This document shows positions 52,889 to 62,271 of a stretch of DNA of 64,000 bases, piece after piece. The notes under the pieces were generated by a model. That model was not told the DNA's origin, did no database searches, and saw only the letters and a program-made list of their open reading frames with translations. This stretch comes from Tritrichomonas musculus (taxonomy: Eukaryota > Parabasalia > Tritrichomonadida > Tritrichomonadidae), in NCBI GenBank assembly GCA_039105265.1, contig JAPFFF010000005.1, forward strand, positions 2,279,501 to 2,343,500. Reading direction: 5' to 3'. Within the stretch, counting starts at the first letter, position 1, and every line of letters begins with the position of its first letter. Both the position numbers and the translations under genes were made by a program.

Positions 52889-54817
52889 ATGACTGGAATA
52901 TTAACGAAACAGAATGCTATAGATAAAGCTCTTGTAGGTGGAGGTGGTGGAGGTACCGGTGATATCAATGGATTACTGAATACATTACATGTGTATCACG
53001 ATGCAACTTTCGATGGACCCACTCGTTTTGAGAACTTCGATGGAGCTAGTGTAACTTTTAAATCTACTCCTGTATTCGAAAATGATTTGAATGCTGTTGT
53101 TGATGGTGAAATTGTATCAATAAAAATACTTCAAGAGAATGATGTTAAGAATGAGTACGCTGTTGAATGCGTTGCTGATGCTCTTGGATCACTTGATGAT
53201 CGATATGAAGATATGTTTCGAACTGTGAATGATAACATCACTAAATTATCAAACACTATTGATGAGCACCTAACAGAGAATCCTGATATAATTAACAATA
53301 ATAATAATAATAACGATAATGATACATCAACACAAGTTGTTAATGCATTGAATACACTCTCTACAATTGCTCTCACTGATACCGTGGTTTTATTGGATGA
53401 AGGTGAAGTAACTGAAGAACCTCAACCTGATGAAGAACTCCCTGAACTCACTCCTGAAGATGTCGATGCTGTATTCGATACTTTGATATCACACGTTAAC
53501 GAATCACTCAATCATTTCGAAACTAATGATGAAACACTACATCTGATTACTCTCGATCATGATAGAAAAATTAAGGTTCTCGATGATGGTATGGCACTAG
53601 CTACTGAGATGATAACGAATATCAATGCTTGTATCGATGATGAACTCGAACCTGCAATCAATAAGAATACAACTGATATCACTCAACTGAAAACTGATGT
53701 CGATGAACTCACTAATGATATATCATCAATAAGTAATACTATGGCATGTAAAGTCGATCTCGATGATGTTAATGAAAAACTCTCTAATGAAATCAACTCA
53801 TTGAATACTGCTGTTGATAAACGATATACTAAATCCGAAGTTGATGATAAACTCAAACCTATTAATGATAAGCTCATTGGTGATGTTGGATCGATAACTA
53901 CAGATCTCAGTGATAGATATACGAAGAAAGAAGTTGATGATAAACTCATTCCGATAAATAATAAATTCGATGATTATGTGTTGAAGACATCATTCGATTC
54001 ATCGATAAGCGATATCAATACATCACTTACAAATCGATATACAAAGAAAGAAGTTGATGATAAACTCACATTAACGAATAATAAATTCAATAATTAAGTA
54101 ACGACATCATCATTCACCACAACCGTTAGCGATATCAATGACGAACTCAGTGACAGATACATCAAGAGCGAGATCGATAACAAGGTATCCACTATCAACA
54201 ACTCCCTCAACAACAGGTATACAAAGAGTGAAGCCGATAACGAGTTCGTTACATCAACGAAGCATACTAGCGATATCAATTCATTGACGACATCCCTCAA
54301 CAACAGATACACCATGAGTGAATGTGATACTAAGTACGTTCATCAAGATAATATCATTCCGAGTACAGACCCAACTACTACTGAATTTACTGATGATGAT
54401 ATTCTATCAGCGTTGAACACCGTTAATCGCATCAATAACGCACAGTTCTGGTATCGATCGGGTAACGTAATCATACCGAAGAACGGTGATTACGTTCGAT
54501 GTAAGTTCTATGCAGAGCAACTCAGGTTCACTAACGATTCAAGTAGATATGTCAACGATCTCGCGTTGAGTACCGAAACTGTAAACAACGATACTTCACT
54601 AGCAACATCAGCGTTCGTTCACAAATGTGTTGATGACGTCATCGATGACACATCAATCACCAAGAGATCTATGGTGAACACCTTCTCTGAGTACATCAAA
54701 AACGATGGAACTACGGTGAACTACGCTGATGAAGCGAAGAAGTACATATCCAACCTAACATTCATTAACGGTGATTTCGAGCTGAGTTTCAAAGAGATTG
54801 ATAATATAATTTATTAG
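52889..54817 (+). pseudogene. Fibre/spike-like protein region with YTKxEVDDKL repeats (broken)
   Basis: The start has a Gly-rich segment (VGGGGGGTGDINGLLNTLHV). Long heptad-like sequence follows, and then several copies of a motif SLTNRYTKKEVDDKL (also RYTKSEVDDKL and RYIKSEIDNKV types) spaced by 30-40 residues. Such YTKxEVDxKL repeats are typical of trimeric phage tail fibres. The C-terminal part looks globular (AQFWYRSGNVIIPKNGDYVR). The region appears broken. Codon use in its last ~700 bases is richer in C/G-ending codons than in the earlier repeats. A receptor-binding or vertex fibre role is inferred. Confidence 0.55.
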
Positions 54818-54830
54818 TCTCTTTTTTCAT

Positions 54831-55210
54831 TAGTTTTTTTATTTATTATCTTTTTTCTTTAACATTATATGCTTCAAACACAGAAATTTATATTTTAGAC
54901 AAGATATTTGAGAATTATTTAAAATGTTGAATTATATTATTATATTATTATTTATTAAAAATATGTGGTCATATATATATATTCTGATTAAAAAAAAAAA
55001 AATTTATCAAATTTTTGTTATTTTGATAAAAATTTTAATCAAAATTTTTTAAAAATTTTTGTTTATGAAATTTTTTAATCAGAATTCAAAAAATTTTGTT
55101 TTTAATTTATATGAGCAACAAGTAATCACATGAAATTTACCCAAATATATATATATTTAGCTAGAATTCTTTCTCATTTTAAATCATTGCTATTGAACAA
55201 AGAAAATAAT
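54831..55210. other. Host-like AT-rich spacer between Maverick blocks A and B
   Basis: About 380 bases with the composition of host intergenic DNA (runs of AT, TATATATA, AAAAATTTTT inverted blocks near 55015-55095), unlike the compact, balanced element DNA on both sides. No gene. Confidence 0.55.
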
Positions 55211-55225
55211 TCTTAGTAGATAAGC

Positions 55226-55264
55226 TAAGCAGGGTTTCGTAGCTTCGCCACTTAACCCTGCTTA
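55226..55264. repeat. 11-bp-stem hairpin at the start of block B
   Basis: TAAGCAGGGTT (55226-55236) and AACCCTGCTTA (55254-55264) are perfect complements around a 17-base loop (TCGTAGCTTCGCCACTT). It lies at the transition from AT-rich to element DNA and may be part of the element end. Confidence 0.75.
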
Positions 55265-55273
55265 AAGTTGTTA

Positions 55274-55400
55274 CATCACACCACTTAACACGTCACCTCA
55301 CGTTAAACTCATGTCACCACCTCATGTTATCACCTCACGTTAAACTCACGTCATCACCTCATGTCATCACCTCATGTCACACGCCACATATCACGTCACA
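55274..55400 (+). repeat. Minisatellite of CACCTCATGT/CACCTCACGT units
   Basis: About nine imperfect units of 12-18 bases (TCATCACCTCATG, TCACCTCACGTTAAACTC) run up to the promoter region of the polymerase gene. Units differ by single bases, so they are not CRISPR repeats, and no unique spacers are present. Confidence 0.7.
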
Positions 55401-55501
55401 CAACGGTTCACATAACGTGGTTCAACTGTAAACACACTACTTTTTTTCAATTAAGCTCACCCTAATTTTTTTAGCGTGTCAATTTTTTTATCACCACACA
55501 A

Positions 55502-58500
55502 ATGCCATTCGCCATATCCGAATTAATCGCAATTGAAAACTGCACTTATGATGAGGACACAACCACATACATTGATAACGACTCACTCATCATATCCGAA
55601 CATAGTAATGACGTCATCCCATCATACGATAACATTGATACACCACTTGACGATGATGTTGAACTCATATTTGACGATGACGATACCGCATCACTTGACG
55701 AAGACGATGATGTTGAACTTATATTTGACGATGATGATGCTACCATTGCAACACCACTTAACGATGACGATGATGCATCACTTAACGATGATGTTGAACT
55801 TATATTTGACGATGATGATGCTACCATTGCAACACCACTTAACGATGACGATGATGCATCACTTAACGATGATGATGCAACCCCACTTGATGATGACGAG
55901 CTAGCATCGGATGAAGAAGAACCCATATTTGATGACGATGATGCACCACTTAACGATGACAATGCAACACTTAACGATGACGATGCACCACTTAACGATG
56001 ACGATGATGCATCACTTAACGATGATGATGCAACCCCACTTGATGATGACGAGCTAGCATCGGATGAAGAAGAACCCATATTTGATGACGATGATGCACC
56101 ACTTAACGATGACAATGCAACACTTAACGATGACGATGCACCACTTAACGATGACGATGATGCACCACTTAACAATGATGATGAAGAATCACTTAACAAT
56201 GAAGAGTCCACACAACATGATGAAGAGCTTGCTTCTGATACAGTTGACTTACATAATGTTACTATTGACATCAAGCCATGTGACGTTAGATTTGATAGTG
56301 ACGGTACCATTGTCGAAGTTAAAGTATGTGATTATGAAGTTAGTGAATCAGATTTCCTAACCGCATGTGATGATAATGGTTATTATGTTAAGGTTGAATT
56401 ACATAAAGTAGTACGTGAAACTGGTGAAGTTATTGATATCAAAGCAACACCTAAAGAGTTACCACCATATGATGATAAGTTTACATCAGCTGATGATGAC
56501 TACTATGAATATCATGAAGTTGACTATGATTATGTTGAACATGAATGTGATGGTTATGATTGTTCTCAATTTGTTGATATAGCTCAACGTGTTGCATACT
56601 ATTATATGATTCAATCCATTCTTTCACTCATGGATGGAGCTGAAAACCTTCACCGCGAAGAGTCTGCATCATATGACGATGATGATGTTGACGCTATTGA
56701 ACTAGTTGATGAACCACTTAATAACGCCACACACAGTGAAGAAGTAGTTGAACCCATTGATGAACATGCCAAGTTGATGATTGAATATGTTGATGCTTTT
56801 GATTTCGTTGACGAACCCATTGATGAACACGCTAAGTTGACGATTGTTAATGTTGATGCTATTGATTTCGTCGATGAATCAGTTGAGTATTGTACTATTG
56901 ACGTTAAACCATGTGAAGTTACATATGATAGCAATGGTAACATCATCGACATTGAAGTATGTGATTATGAAGTTGAAGATGATTGTTTTGATGAAGTCGG
57001 ACAAGATGATGATGGTAATGATGTTAAGTTTGAACTACACAAGGTAGTACGTGAAACAGGCGATGTTATTGACGTTAAACTCTATGCTGAGTCCAAATAC
57101 GAACCAGACCTTGAGATTGAAACCTTTGATATTGCTGCTGTTGAAACATATCAATACGATGATGACAACAAACATGCCATCACTATCATTGAGAAAGGCG
57201 GTTCACTTACGTTATACCGTCGTAATTACATAATGCCACCATATGATATTATTGATTTCGATTCAGATGATGATCAGAAGTTAATCCTAGTTGATGATTA
57301 CGAAGCCACTACGAATGATGTTGATGTCACCACTGTAAATAATGATGTTGAACACGTAACAGATCTTACCAATGCCGTTATTGAATATACACCATTCACA
57401 TTCATAGCTACATCCACGATTATTAACACTCTACAAATGATTGACGATAACCAATTCATTGACTCGCTTATGAATATCAATGCTGGCTACACCACATCAA
57501 AAACAGCTGAACGCATTCGTTATGAAGAGAACGTTCATGACACAACTAAGTATCATGATGAGATGAAACGTATGATGACTGCTGTTAAAAAGCATGACAC
57601 ATTTGAAGTTGACATTAACGATGACAGTGAAAAACAATATGCATTCACACAAGTGTTAAGATACATACGTAAGAACAAATCAACTATGCCACATCCACTT
57701 GTATTAGGATATCGTAGCGATACTAGTATCAAACCAAAAGCATTCCCATTAAACAATGAGTTAGCTATTGATGTAGTAATTAGATCAATACTTGGTGAGA
57801 TTACAACTGAATCATACGGTTCTGACACTGATCCTACGTTAATTGGTTTAGATTACATCCCAGTTAAGTTCGTTGTTAAATTCATTACAGCAACTAAGCA
57901 TGATGGTAAAACAACATTCCGTGAGAGGATTAATGATGAAGATGAAGATATCATATCGGTTGATGCATTTCGAGATGCTCTTGATGGTGCATTCTTTCCA
58001 TACGTTAACCTCATTCCATCGCTTGACTTAACACGTTATCAGATATATCATGAGGTCGATGCCAAAAACTATACTGACAACTGCTTTGTATATGCATGCA
58101 TTCAGTCAGGTGTATTCACTGAAGATGAGATACAAAAGTTACGTGGCATGATGCAAACACGTTCAGTACCTAATAAGAAGATACTTGAAATAGCTATCAA
58201 CATGCAATGCCACTTCATTGTATATCGATTTGATGCAAGTAGAGAGTCAAGACATCGCAAACAACCAAGTGTAAACACACGTAAGAACAGTAAGGTAGTT
58301 GCTAATAGAGAGGTTAAGTTGCTTCTTTACAAAGACCATTTCATGATTGATGACAATGAAATATTACCAATCACTACCTATTACATCAAACATAAAGATG
58401 AACTTGATGTTAAATTTGCAGATCGACCATTGAATGAAAGGCAATTGATAACCAATAATCGAGGTGATACTTCAAATGGTGCACCTATGTTATCAGTCAT

Positions 58501-60703
58501 GGAAACTATGTTCGAATGCAACTACTTCCGTGAGATCAATCAATGTGAACAAGATATATTAGCAACATGTGAGTTTGACAACCACTTGAATGATTACACT
58601 GAACTCAACTATGATGAAACGTTATGTTGCCAAGCAGAGTCATCCGATGCTAAGCATGAACAACACTGGACAAAGGTTTACTACGCTGACTTTGAGACAG
58701 ACGTAACTGTATCACCACATCGTCCATACCTATGCTGTGTATGCGATGGTAAAAACATAATGAGTTACTATGGTAATGACATTGCAAAGCGATTCTTGAA
58801 TTCACTTGCTAACTTCTCATTGACATACTTCCACAACCTTAAGTATGATGCATGCTTCTTCATTAATGAACCAGGTTGGAATGTTCAAGTCACTCAACGT
58901 ACTGGCACACTCTTGCAAGTAGTCATGGAGAAACGTGAAACCATCCACAATCCACGTAAAGGCATAGATGAAGAGAGAATCAAACGTTTAACATTCCGCA
59001 ACAGTTACTCGCTCATACCAGCGCCACTTTCACAGTTCGGTAACATGTTCAATCTCAAAGTACATAAAGAAATCATACCATACAAACTCTACACTGAAGC
59101 TAACCTCAAACGTGAGTTGATACCATTCAATGAATTCAAAGATCAATATCGTGATGAACACATTGATGATATGACATCAGATGAACTTGAACAAGCTTAC
59201 GCACAACTACTCGTCAATGCTAGATCATCTAAGTCATATGATGAAACCACACACATGATTGACATAATGAAGTATGCTAAGTACTACTGCATCAAAGACT
59301 GCATCACACTCATGGATGGTGTACATAAGTTTGATCATGACCTTAATGAAGTGTTCAATAAAGCTAACAACAAATTCCCTGGCATTAACCAGTACATATC
59401 AATCAGTGCAATAGGTTATGACTTCGCACGCATATACGGTTGCTTCAAAGACTGCTTTAAACTATCGGGTAAGCCACAGAACTTCATCAAACGTTGTGTT
59501 AGTGGTGGTAGAACAATGACAGCTAACAATGAGAAGCAATATGTTGAAGGTAAGATACAGGACTTCGATGCAGTCAGCTTATATCCATCTGCAATGTCGA
59601 TCATGCCAGGCATACCAAAGGGTAAACCACAAGTTATACCATCAAACACAACTCACGAACAACTCATGTGCTATGATACGTTCTTCATCGAGATCAATAT
59701 CAAACGCTTAACACCTAAGTCAGAGCATCCATATAGGTTTGGTCAAGTGTTTAAACGCAATGAAGCTGGCACTAAGTTGTTTGGTAACGAAGTAGTTGAC
59801 CACTACTACATTGACAAGGTCGCATTAATGGATTTGATTGAGTTCTACGATGTTGAATATGAATTCATACGTGGTTATTACTTCAATGATGGTTTCAATA
59901 CATCAATCAATGACTTCATTAACACGCTCTTCAACTTGAGGTTAAGATACAAGCAAGAGCATAACCCACTTGAGAAGACAATTAAGTTGTTACTCAACTC
60001 AATCTATGGCAAGTCGATATTAAAGCCAATCACAGATGAAGTTAAGATCGTTAACAATGATGATGTCATACCATACATATATCGCAACTACAACTACATC
60101 AAAGAGGTTGTCTTCAATGATGGTACCAAAGCATTTGTCAAGATGATTAGACCAATTAACAATCATTTCAATCTACCACAGTTTGGTGCATCAGTGTTAT
60201 CATGGAGTAAGCACATCATGAATCAAGTCGTTAGTACAGCTGAACAGAATGGCATATCAATATACTATACTGATACTGATAGCGTTCACTTAAATGAAGC
60301 TGATGTTGATAAGTTAGCTGCATTATTCAAAGCAAAGTATGGTAAAGACTTGATTGGTACTGCTATGACACAATTTCATTGTGACTTCGATTCATTCCCT
60401 GGTGCAGTTGGTAAGATCCACTCACGTAAGCTCATTGCGTTAGGTAAGAAGTCATATCTTGATATACTCGTTGATGAGCAAGGTAATGAAGGTTACCACA
60501 TTAGAATGAAATCTATACCCAATCAATGCATCTACAACAAGTGCAAGCGTATGAACATCTCAGTTGAAGAACTGTATGAGCGTATGTATAAAGGTGAAGC
60601 AATCACGTTTGACTTAACTGATGGTTGCAACTGCTTCAGAAAAACAAAGTCATTTCAACAAATAACACTACTACAATTTACCAGGACAGTTCAATTCAAG
60701 TAA
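55502..60703 (+). CDS. Maverick protein-primed DNA polymerase B with long acidic repeat leader
   Basis: 1733 residues, much longer than the ~1000-1200 usual for Polinton polymerases. Residues ~45-240 are acidic tandem repeats. Two copies of a ~65-residue module (IDIKPCDVRFDS.., IDVKPCEVTYDS..) follow near 255-315 and 460-525. Near 850-960 a segment with DNCFVYACIQSG and LLLYKDHFMI resembles the OTU/papain-like domain of Polinton polymerases. The 3'-5' exonuclease has YADFET (D1063, E1065) and YFHNLKYDACFF. Polymerase motifs are QDFDAVSLYPSAM (D1356), LLLNSIYGKS (N1499-G1503) and YYTDTDS (D1591, D1593). All catalytic residues are present, so it looks whole. The start motif TTTTTTTATCACCACACAA precedes the ATG. 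It should replicate the element from protein-primed ends. Confidence 0.92.
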   Translation: MPFAISELIAIENCTYDEDTTTYIDNDSLIISEHSNDVIPSYDNIDTPLDDDVELIFDDDDTASLDEDDDVELIFDDDDATIATPLNDDDDASLNDDVELIFDDDDATIATPLNDDDDASLNDDDATPLDDDELASDEEEPIFDDDDAPLNDDNATLNDDDAPLNDDDDASLNDDDATPLDDDELASDEEEPIFDDDDAPLNDDNATLNDDDAPLNDDDDAPLNNDDEESLNNEESTQHDEELASDTVDLHNVTIDIKPCDVRFDSDGTIVEVKVCDYEVSESDFLTACDDNGYYVKVELHKVVRETGEVIDIKATPKELPPYDDKFTSADDDYYEYHEVDYDYVEHECDGYDCSQFVDIAQRVAYYYMIQSILSLMDGAENLHREESASYDDDDVDAIELVDEPLNNATHSEEVVEPIDEHAKLMIEYVDAFDFVDEPIDEHAKLTIVNVDAIDFVDESVEYCTIDVKPCEVTYDSNGNIIDIEVCDYEVEDDCFDEVGQDDDGNDVKFELHKVVRETGDVIDVKLYAESKYEPDLEIETFDIAAVETYQYDDDNKHAITIIEKGGSLTLYRRNYIMPPYDIIDFDSDDDQKLILVDDYEATTNDVDVTTVNNDVEHVTDLTNAVIEYTPFTFIATSTIINTLQMIDDNQFIDSLMNINAGYTTSKTAERIRYEENVHDTTKYHDEMKRMMTAVKKHDTFEVDINDDSEKQYAFTQVLRYIRKNKSTMPHPLVLGYRSDTSIKPKAFPLNNELAIDVVIRSILGEITTESYGSDTDPTLIGLDYIPVKFVVKFITATKHDGKTTFRERINDEDEDIISVDAFRDALDGAFFPYVNLIPSLDLTRYQIYHEVDAKNYTDNCFVYACIQSGVFTEDEIQKLRGMMQTRSVPNKKILEIAINMQCHFIVYRFDASRESRHRKQPSVNTRKNSKVVANREVKLLLYKDHFMIDDNEILPITTYYIKHKDELDVKFADRPLNERQLITNNRGDTSNGAPMLSVMETMFECNYFREINQCEQDILATCEFDNHLNDYTELNYDETLCCQAESSDAKHEQHWTKVYYADFETDVTVSPHRPYLCCVCDGKNIMSYYGNDIAKRFLNSLANFSLTYFHNLKYDACFFINEPGWNVQVTQRTGTLLQVVMEKRETIHNPRKGIDEERIKRLTFRNSYSLIPAPLSQFGNMFNLKVHKEIIPYKLYTEANLKRELIPFNEFKDQYRDEHIDDMTSDELEQAYAQLLVNARSSKSYDETTHMIDIMKYAKYYCIKDCITLMDGVHKFDHDLNEVFNKANNKFPGINQYISISAIGYDFARIYGCFKDCFKLSGKPQNFIKRCVSGGRTMTANNEKQYVEGKIQDFDAVSLYPSAMSIMPGIPKGKPQVIPSNTTHEQLMCYDTFFIEINIKRLTPKSEHPYRFGQVFKRNEAGTKLFGNEVVDHYYIDKVALMDLIEFYDVEYEFIRGYYFNDGFNTSINDFINTLFNLRLRYKQEHNPLEKTIKLLLNSIYGKSILKPITDEVKIVNNDDVIPYIYRNYNYIKEVVFNDGTKAFVKMIRPINNHFNLPQFGASVLSWSKHIMNQVVSTAEQNGISIYYTDTDSVHLNEADVDKLAALFKAKYGKDLIGTAMTQFHCDFDSFPGAVGKIHSRKLIALGKKSYLDILVDEQGNEGYHIRMKSIPNQCIYNKCKRMNISVEELYERMYKGEAITFDLTDGCNCFRKTKSFQQITLLQFTRTVQFK
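55661..56200 (+). repeat. Nested tandem repeats in the polymerase leader (81-bp and 153-bp periods)
   Basis: A unit beginning TGTTGAACTTATATTTGACG repeats with an 81-bp period (55711 and 55792). A larger unit containing GAGCTAGCATCGG repeats with a 153-bp period (55898 and 56051), apparently without change. Both periods are multiples of three, so the frame is kept and the product is a run of D/N-rich 27- and 51-residue units. Confidence 0.88.
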
Positions 60704-60769
60704 CGTTACAGTAATTCAATTAAAAACATTGCAATTCATCAATGTAAATTTTTATTCGCATCACAAACC

Positions 60770-61222
60770 ATGTCTGTCACTAGCTTCGTTCAAACAATCA
60801 AACCAACTAATGATGATAAGTTAATTGTCTATCTTGATAGTAAGATATACCCTATTGATTTTGGCATTAGTGTTCGACCATTACTAGTCATTGATGGCAA
60901 CAGAACCATTGATATGAATGAGTTGATTAACATATTTGGTAAGGTACCATACATAACTGTACGTGAGAATCGTTATCGAACAGTATATCGTGATCCAATG
61001 CTGTTAACCATTGACTTAACACCAAGACAATTCACATCAACTAATGATGAAACTCATACCTATTACAAGTATTACATTGATAAGTTATGCTTACGTCATG
61101 AGTTGAAACGTTATGAATCAATCTACACCAAAGCAAATGATGCTATCAATGAATACAGAAGTAAACTCAATGAACAAACCTCAGTTGATGCGTTGAGAGA
61201 TGCTACTAATGATGTAGTTTAA
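60770..61222 (+). CDS. Unknown 150-residue Maverick protein
   Basis: Starts MSVTSFVQTIKPTNDDKLIV, directly after the element start-site motif (TTTTTATTCGCATCACAAACC). The first 90 residues look alpha/beta (LIVYLDSKIYPIDFGISVRP, VDGN-like turn). The last 50 are charged helices (LCLRHELKRYESIYTKANDA). It follows the polymerase by 66 bp on the same strand and may be part of the replication group, possibly a terminal-protein-like factor, but no motif proves that. Family not recognised. Confidence 0.65.
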   Translation: MSVTSFVQTIKPTNDDKLIVYLDSKIYPIDFGISVRPLLVIDGNRTIDMNELINIFGKVPYITVRENRYRTVYRDPMLLTIDLTPRQFTSTNDETHTYYKYYIDKLCLRHELKRYESIYTKANDAINEYRSKLNEQTSVDALRDATNDVV

Positions 61223-61251
61223 ACGATTCATTTTTGGTTACCACTCCAATG

Positions 61252-61492
61252 CATCATTCAAGTCATCATTCAAGTCATCATTCAAAAGTCAAGTGTGCAG
61301 TCAATGCATCAGCTAAGTGTACAGTCAAGTGTGCAGTCAATGTATCACTCAAGTGTGCAGTTAATGTATCACTCAAGTGTGCAGTCAAGTGTGCAGTTAA
61401 TGTATCACTCAAGTGTGCAGTCAAGTGTGCAGTTAATGTATCACTCAAGTGTACGCTTAATGTATCACTCAAGTGTACGCTTAATGTAACAC
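61252..61492 (+). repeat. Minisatellite of 12-base-based units
   Basis: Opens with three CATCATTCAAGT units. Alternating TCAAGTGTGCAGT and (C/T)AATGTATCAC units follow, giving 24- and 36-base higher-order periods; the last copies change GTGCAG to GTACGC. Both strands stay open for ~65-110 codons in several frames, an effect of the period being a multiple of three, so these frames are not counted as genes. Confidence 0.85.
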
Positions 61493-62014
61493 CGCAAGTG
61501 TTCACTTCAACATGTCATGCCAACGTAAAAACAAAAGTGCAAAAACCAACCGTCTTCGTGAGTGTGTTATGCATTCGATGAGGAATCAACATACGTACCC
61601 GGGATTGTACATCAACCCCTCACAGGAAAGGAACTACACACACTATGGTTGGGGAACGTGATTTAACACGTTCATTACAAAGATACACCTACCGGTAGAT
61701 GCTTTCGTGTTACACATATCACAAGCAATGGCTTACCTTAGGTGTTGATTCGCTACAGGCTCCATCACAAGTGTGATAAAATAACACGAAAAATCGGTAC
61801 TTCTATGAATCGAACTCATGCCTGCCGCCGAAGCTGGGAGACACGCTTCATGACTCAACCACTGTACCACGTCTGGCCAGACACTAGTTAGTTGCAATAT
61901 GATATTTAAATCATTCCCACTACATTACATAATGCATATCATTATAAACACTTAAATTTTTTTTCATTTGTTTTCATATCACATTTCATAATATGATTTT
62001 TTATCTCATAGCAA
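61493..62014. other. Non-coding stretch of block B with tRNA-like boxes
   Basis: No gene. Includes small palindromes (CTACCGGTAG, AACGTG-ATTTAA-CACGTT) and the tRNA-like segment at 61796-61870. The last 15 bases (TTTTTTATCTCATAGCAA, ending before 62015) form the start-site motif of the next gene. Confidence 0.5.
61796..61870 (-). other. tRNA-like segment (A- and B-box matches), not a canonical tRNA
   Basis: On the minus strand TGGTACAGTGGTT matches a pol III A box and GAGTTCGATTC matches a B box about 45 bases later. A GAAGC/GCTTC stem sits between them and GGTAC/GTACC pairs at the ends. The middle loop is ten bases, the D-arm pairs poorly and a normal 7-bp acceptor stem cannot be drawn, so a working tRNA is unlikely. 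It may be a tRNA-derived or structured element. Confidence 0.3.
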
Positions 62015-62260
62015 ATGTCAAGCATCAACACTGAATTGTTTAACGATACAGCTGTAGTTAAATCACTCAAATCAAAGCAGGGTATTGATAACGAACCTAA
62101 AAAGCGTGGTCGTAAAAAGCTTTACCTCACTGATGAAGAACGTATCAATGCTAGAAGACAACAACAAAAGCAGTACCGTGAACGTAAAAAGCAAGAGCTC
62201 ATTGAGTTGCGTGCATTTAAAGCTAGTGTAACAACCAACATTAGCAGTGATCAAAAATAG
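62015..62260 (+). CDS. Small basic DNA-binding-type protein of block B
   Basis: 81 residues. A KKRGRKK motif (AT-hook-like) near residue 29 is followed by YLTDEERINARRQQQKQYRE and KKQELIELRAF, a basic helix resembling a bZIP basic region but with a very short zipper. Small proteins of this kind occur in large DNA viruses and Polintons and probably bind the element's AT-rich DNA. The start motif TTTTTTATCTCATAGCAA precedes the ATG. It is convergent with the next minus-strand gene, with 11 bases between stops. Confidence 0.7.
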   Translation: MSSINTELFNDTAVVKSLKSKQGIDNEPKKRGRKKLYLTDEERINARRQQQKQYRERKKQELIELRAFKASVTTNISSDQK

Positions 62261-62271
62261 ATCAATCATTT

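Larger units (their letters stand above)
47036..54830 (+). mobile_element. Maverick/Polinton block A (virus-like, broken)
   Basis: A compact block of more balanced composition than the host DNA. Parts in order: a left terminal region, a conserved Maverick protein, an A32/FtsK-type packaging ATPase, two small minus-strand genes, a capsid region, a minor-capsid candidate and a fibre-like region. It appears broken, with about three breaks. Most frames remain readable, so the insertion is probably young by genome standards. No DNA polymerase, integrase or protease lies inside this block, and no right inverted end was recognised, so it is partial or was joined to block B. Confidence 0.75.

Noticed and set aside
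55274-55400. Second repeat array resembling CRISPR
   Set aside because: Imperfect tandem units without spacers, in a eukaryotic context.
55546-56310. 254-codon Ser-rich open frame on the minus strand
   Set aside because: Exact antisense of the acidic GAT-rich repeat of the polymerase gene; openness follows from the repeat (GAT/GAC read as ATC/GTC or TCA/TCG).
61252-61492. Regular short repeats resembling a CRISPR array
   Set aside because: The units are contiguous and variable and there are no unique spacers; no cas genes are present. It is a minisatellite.
61234-61581. 115-codon open frame rich in KCAVNVSL repeats and its antisense
   Set aside because: Produced by the 12-base-period minisatellite; several frames on both strands are open equally, and no start-site motif precedes it.
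61796-61870. A functional tRNA gene on the minus strand
   Set aside because: A- and B-box matches exist, but the anticodon loop is ten bases, the D-arm is mispaired and there is no 7-bp acceptor stem.
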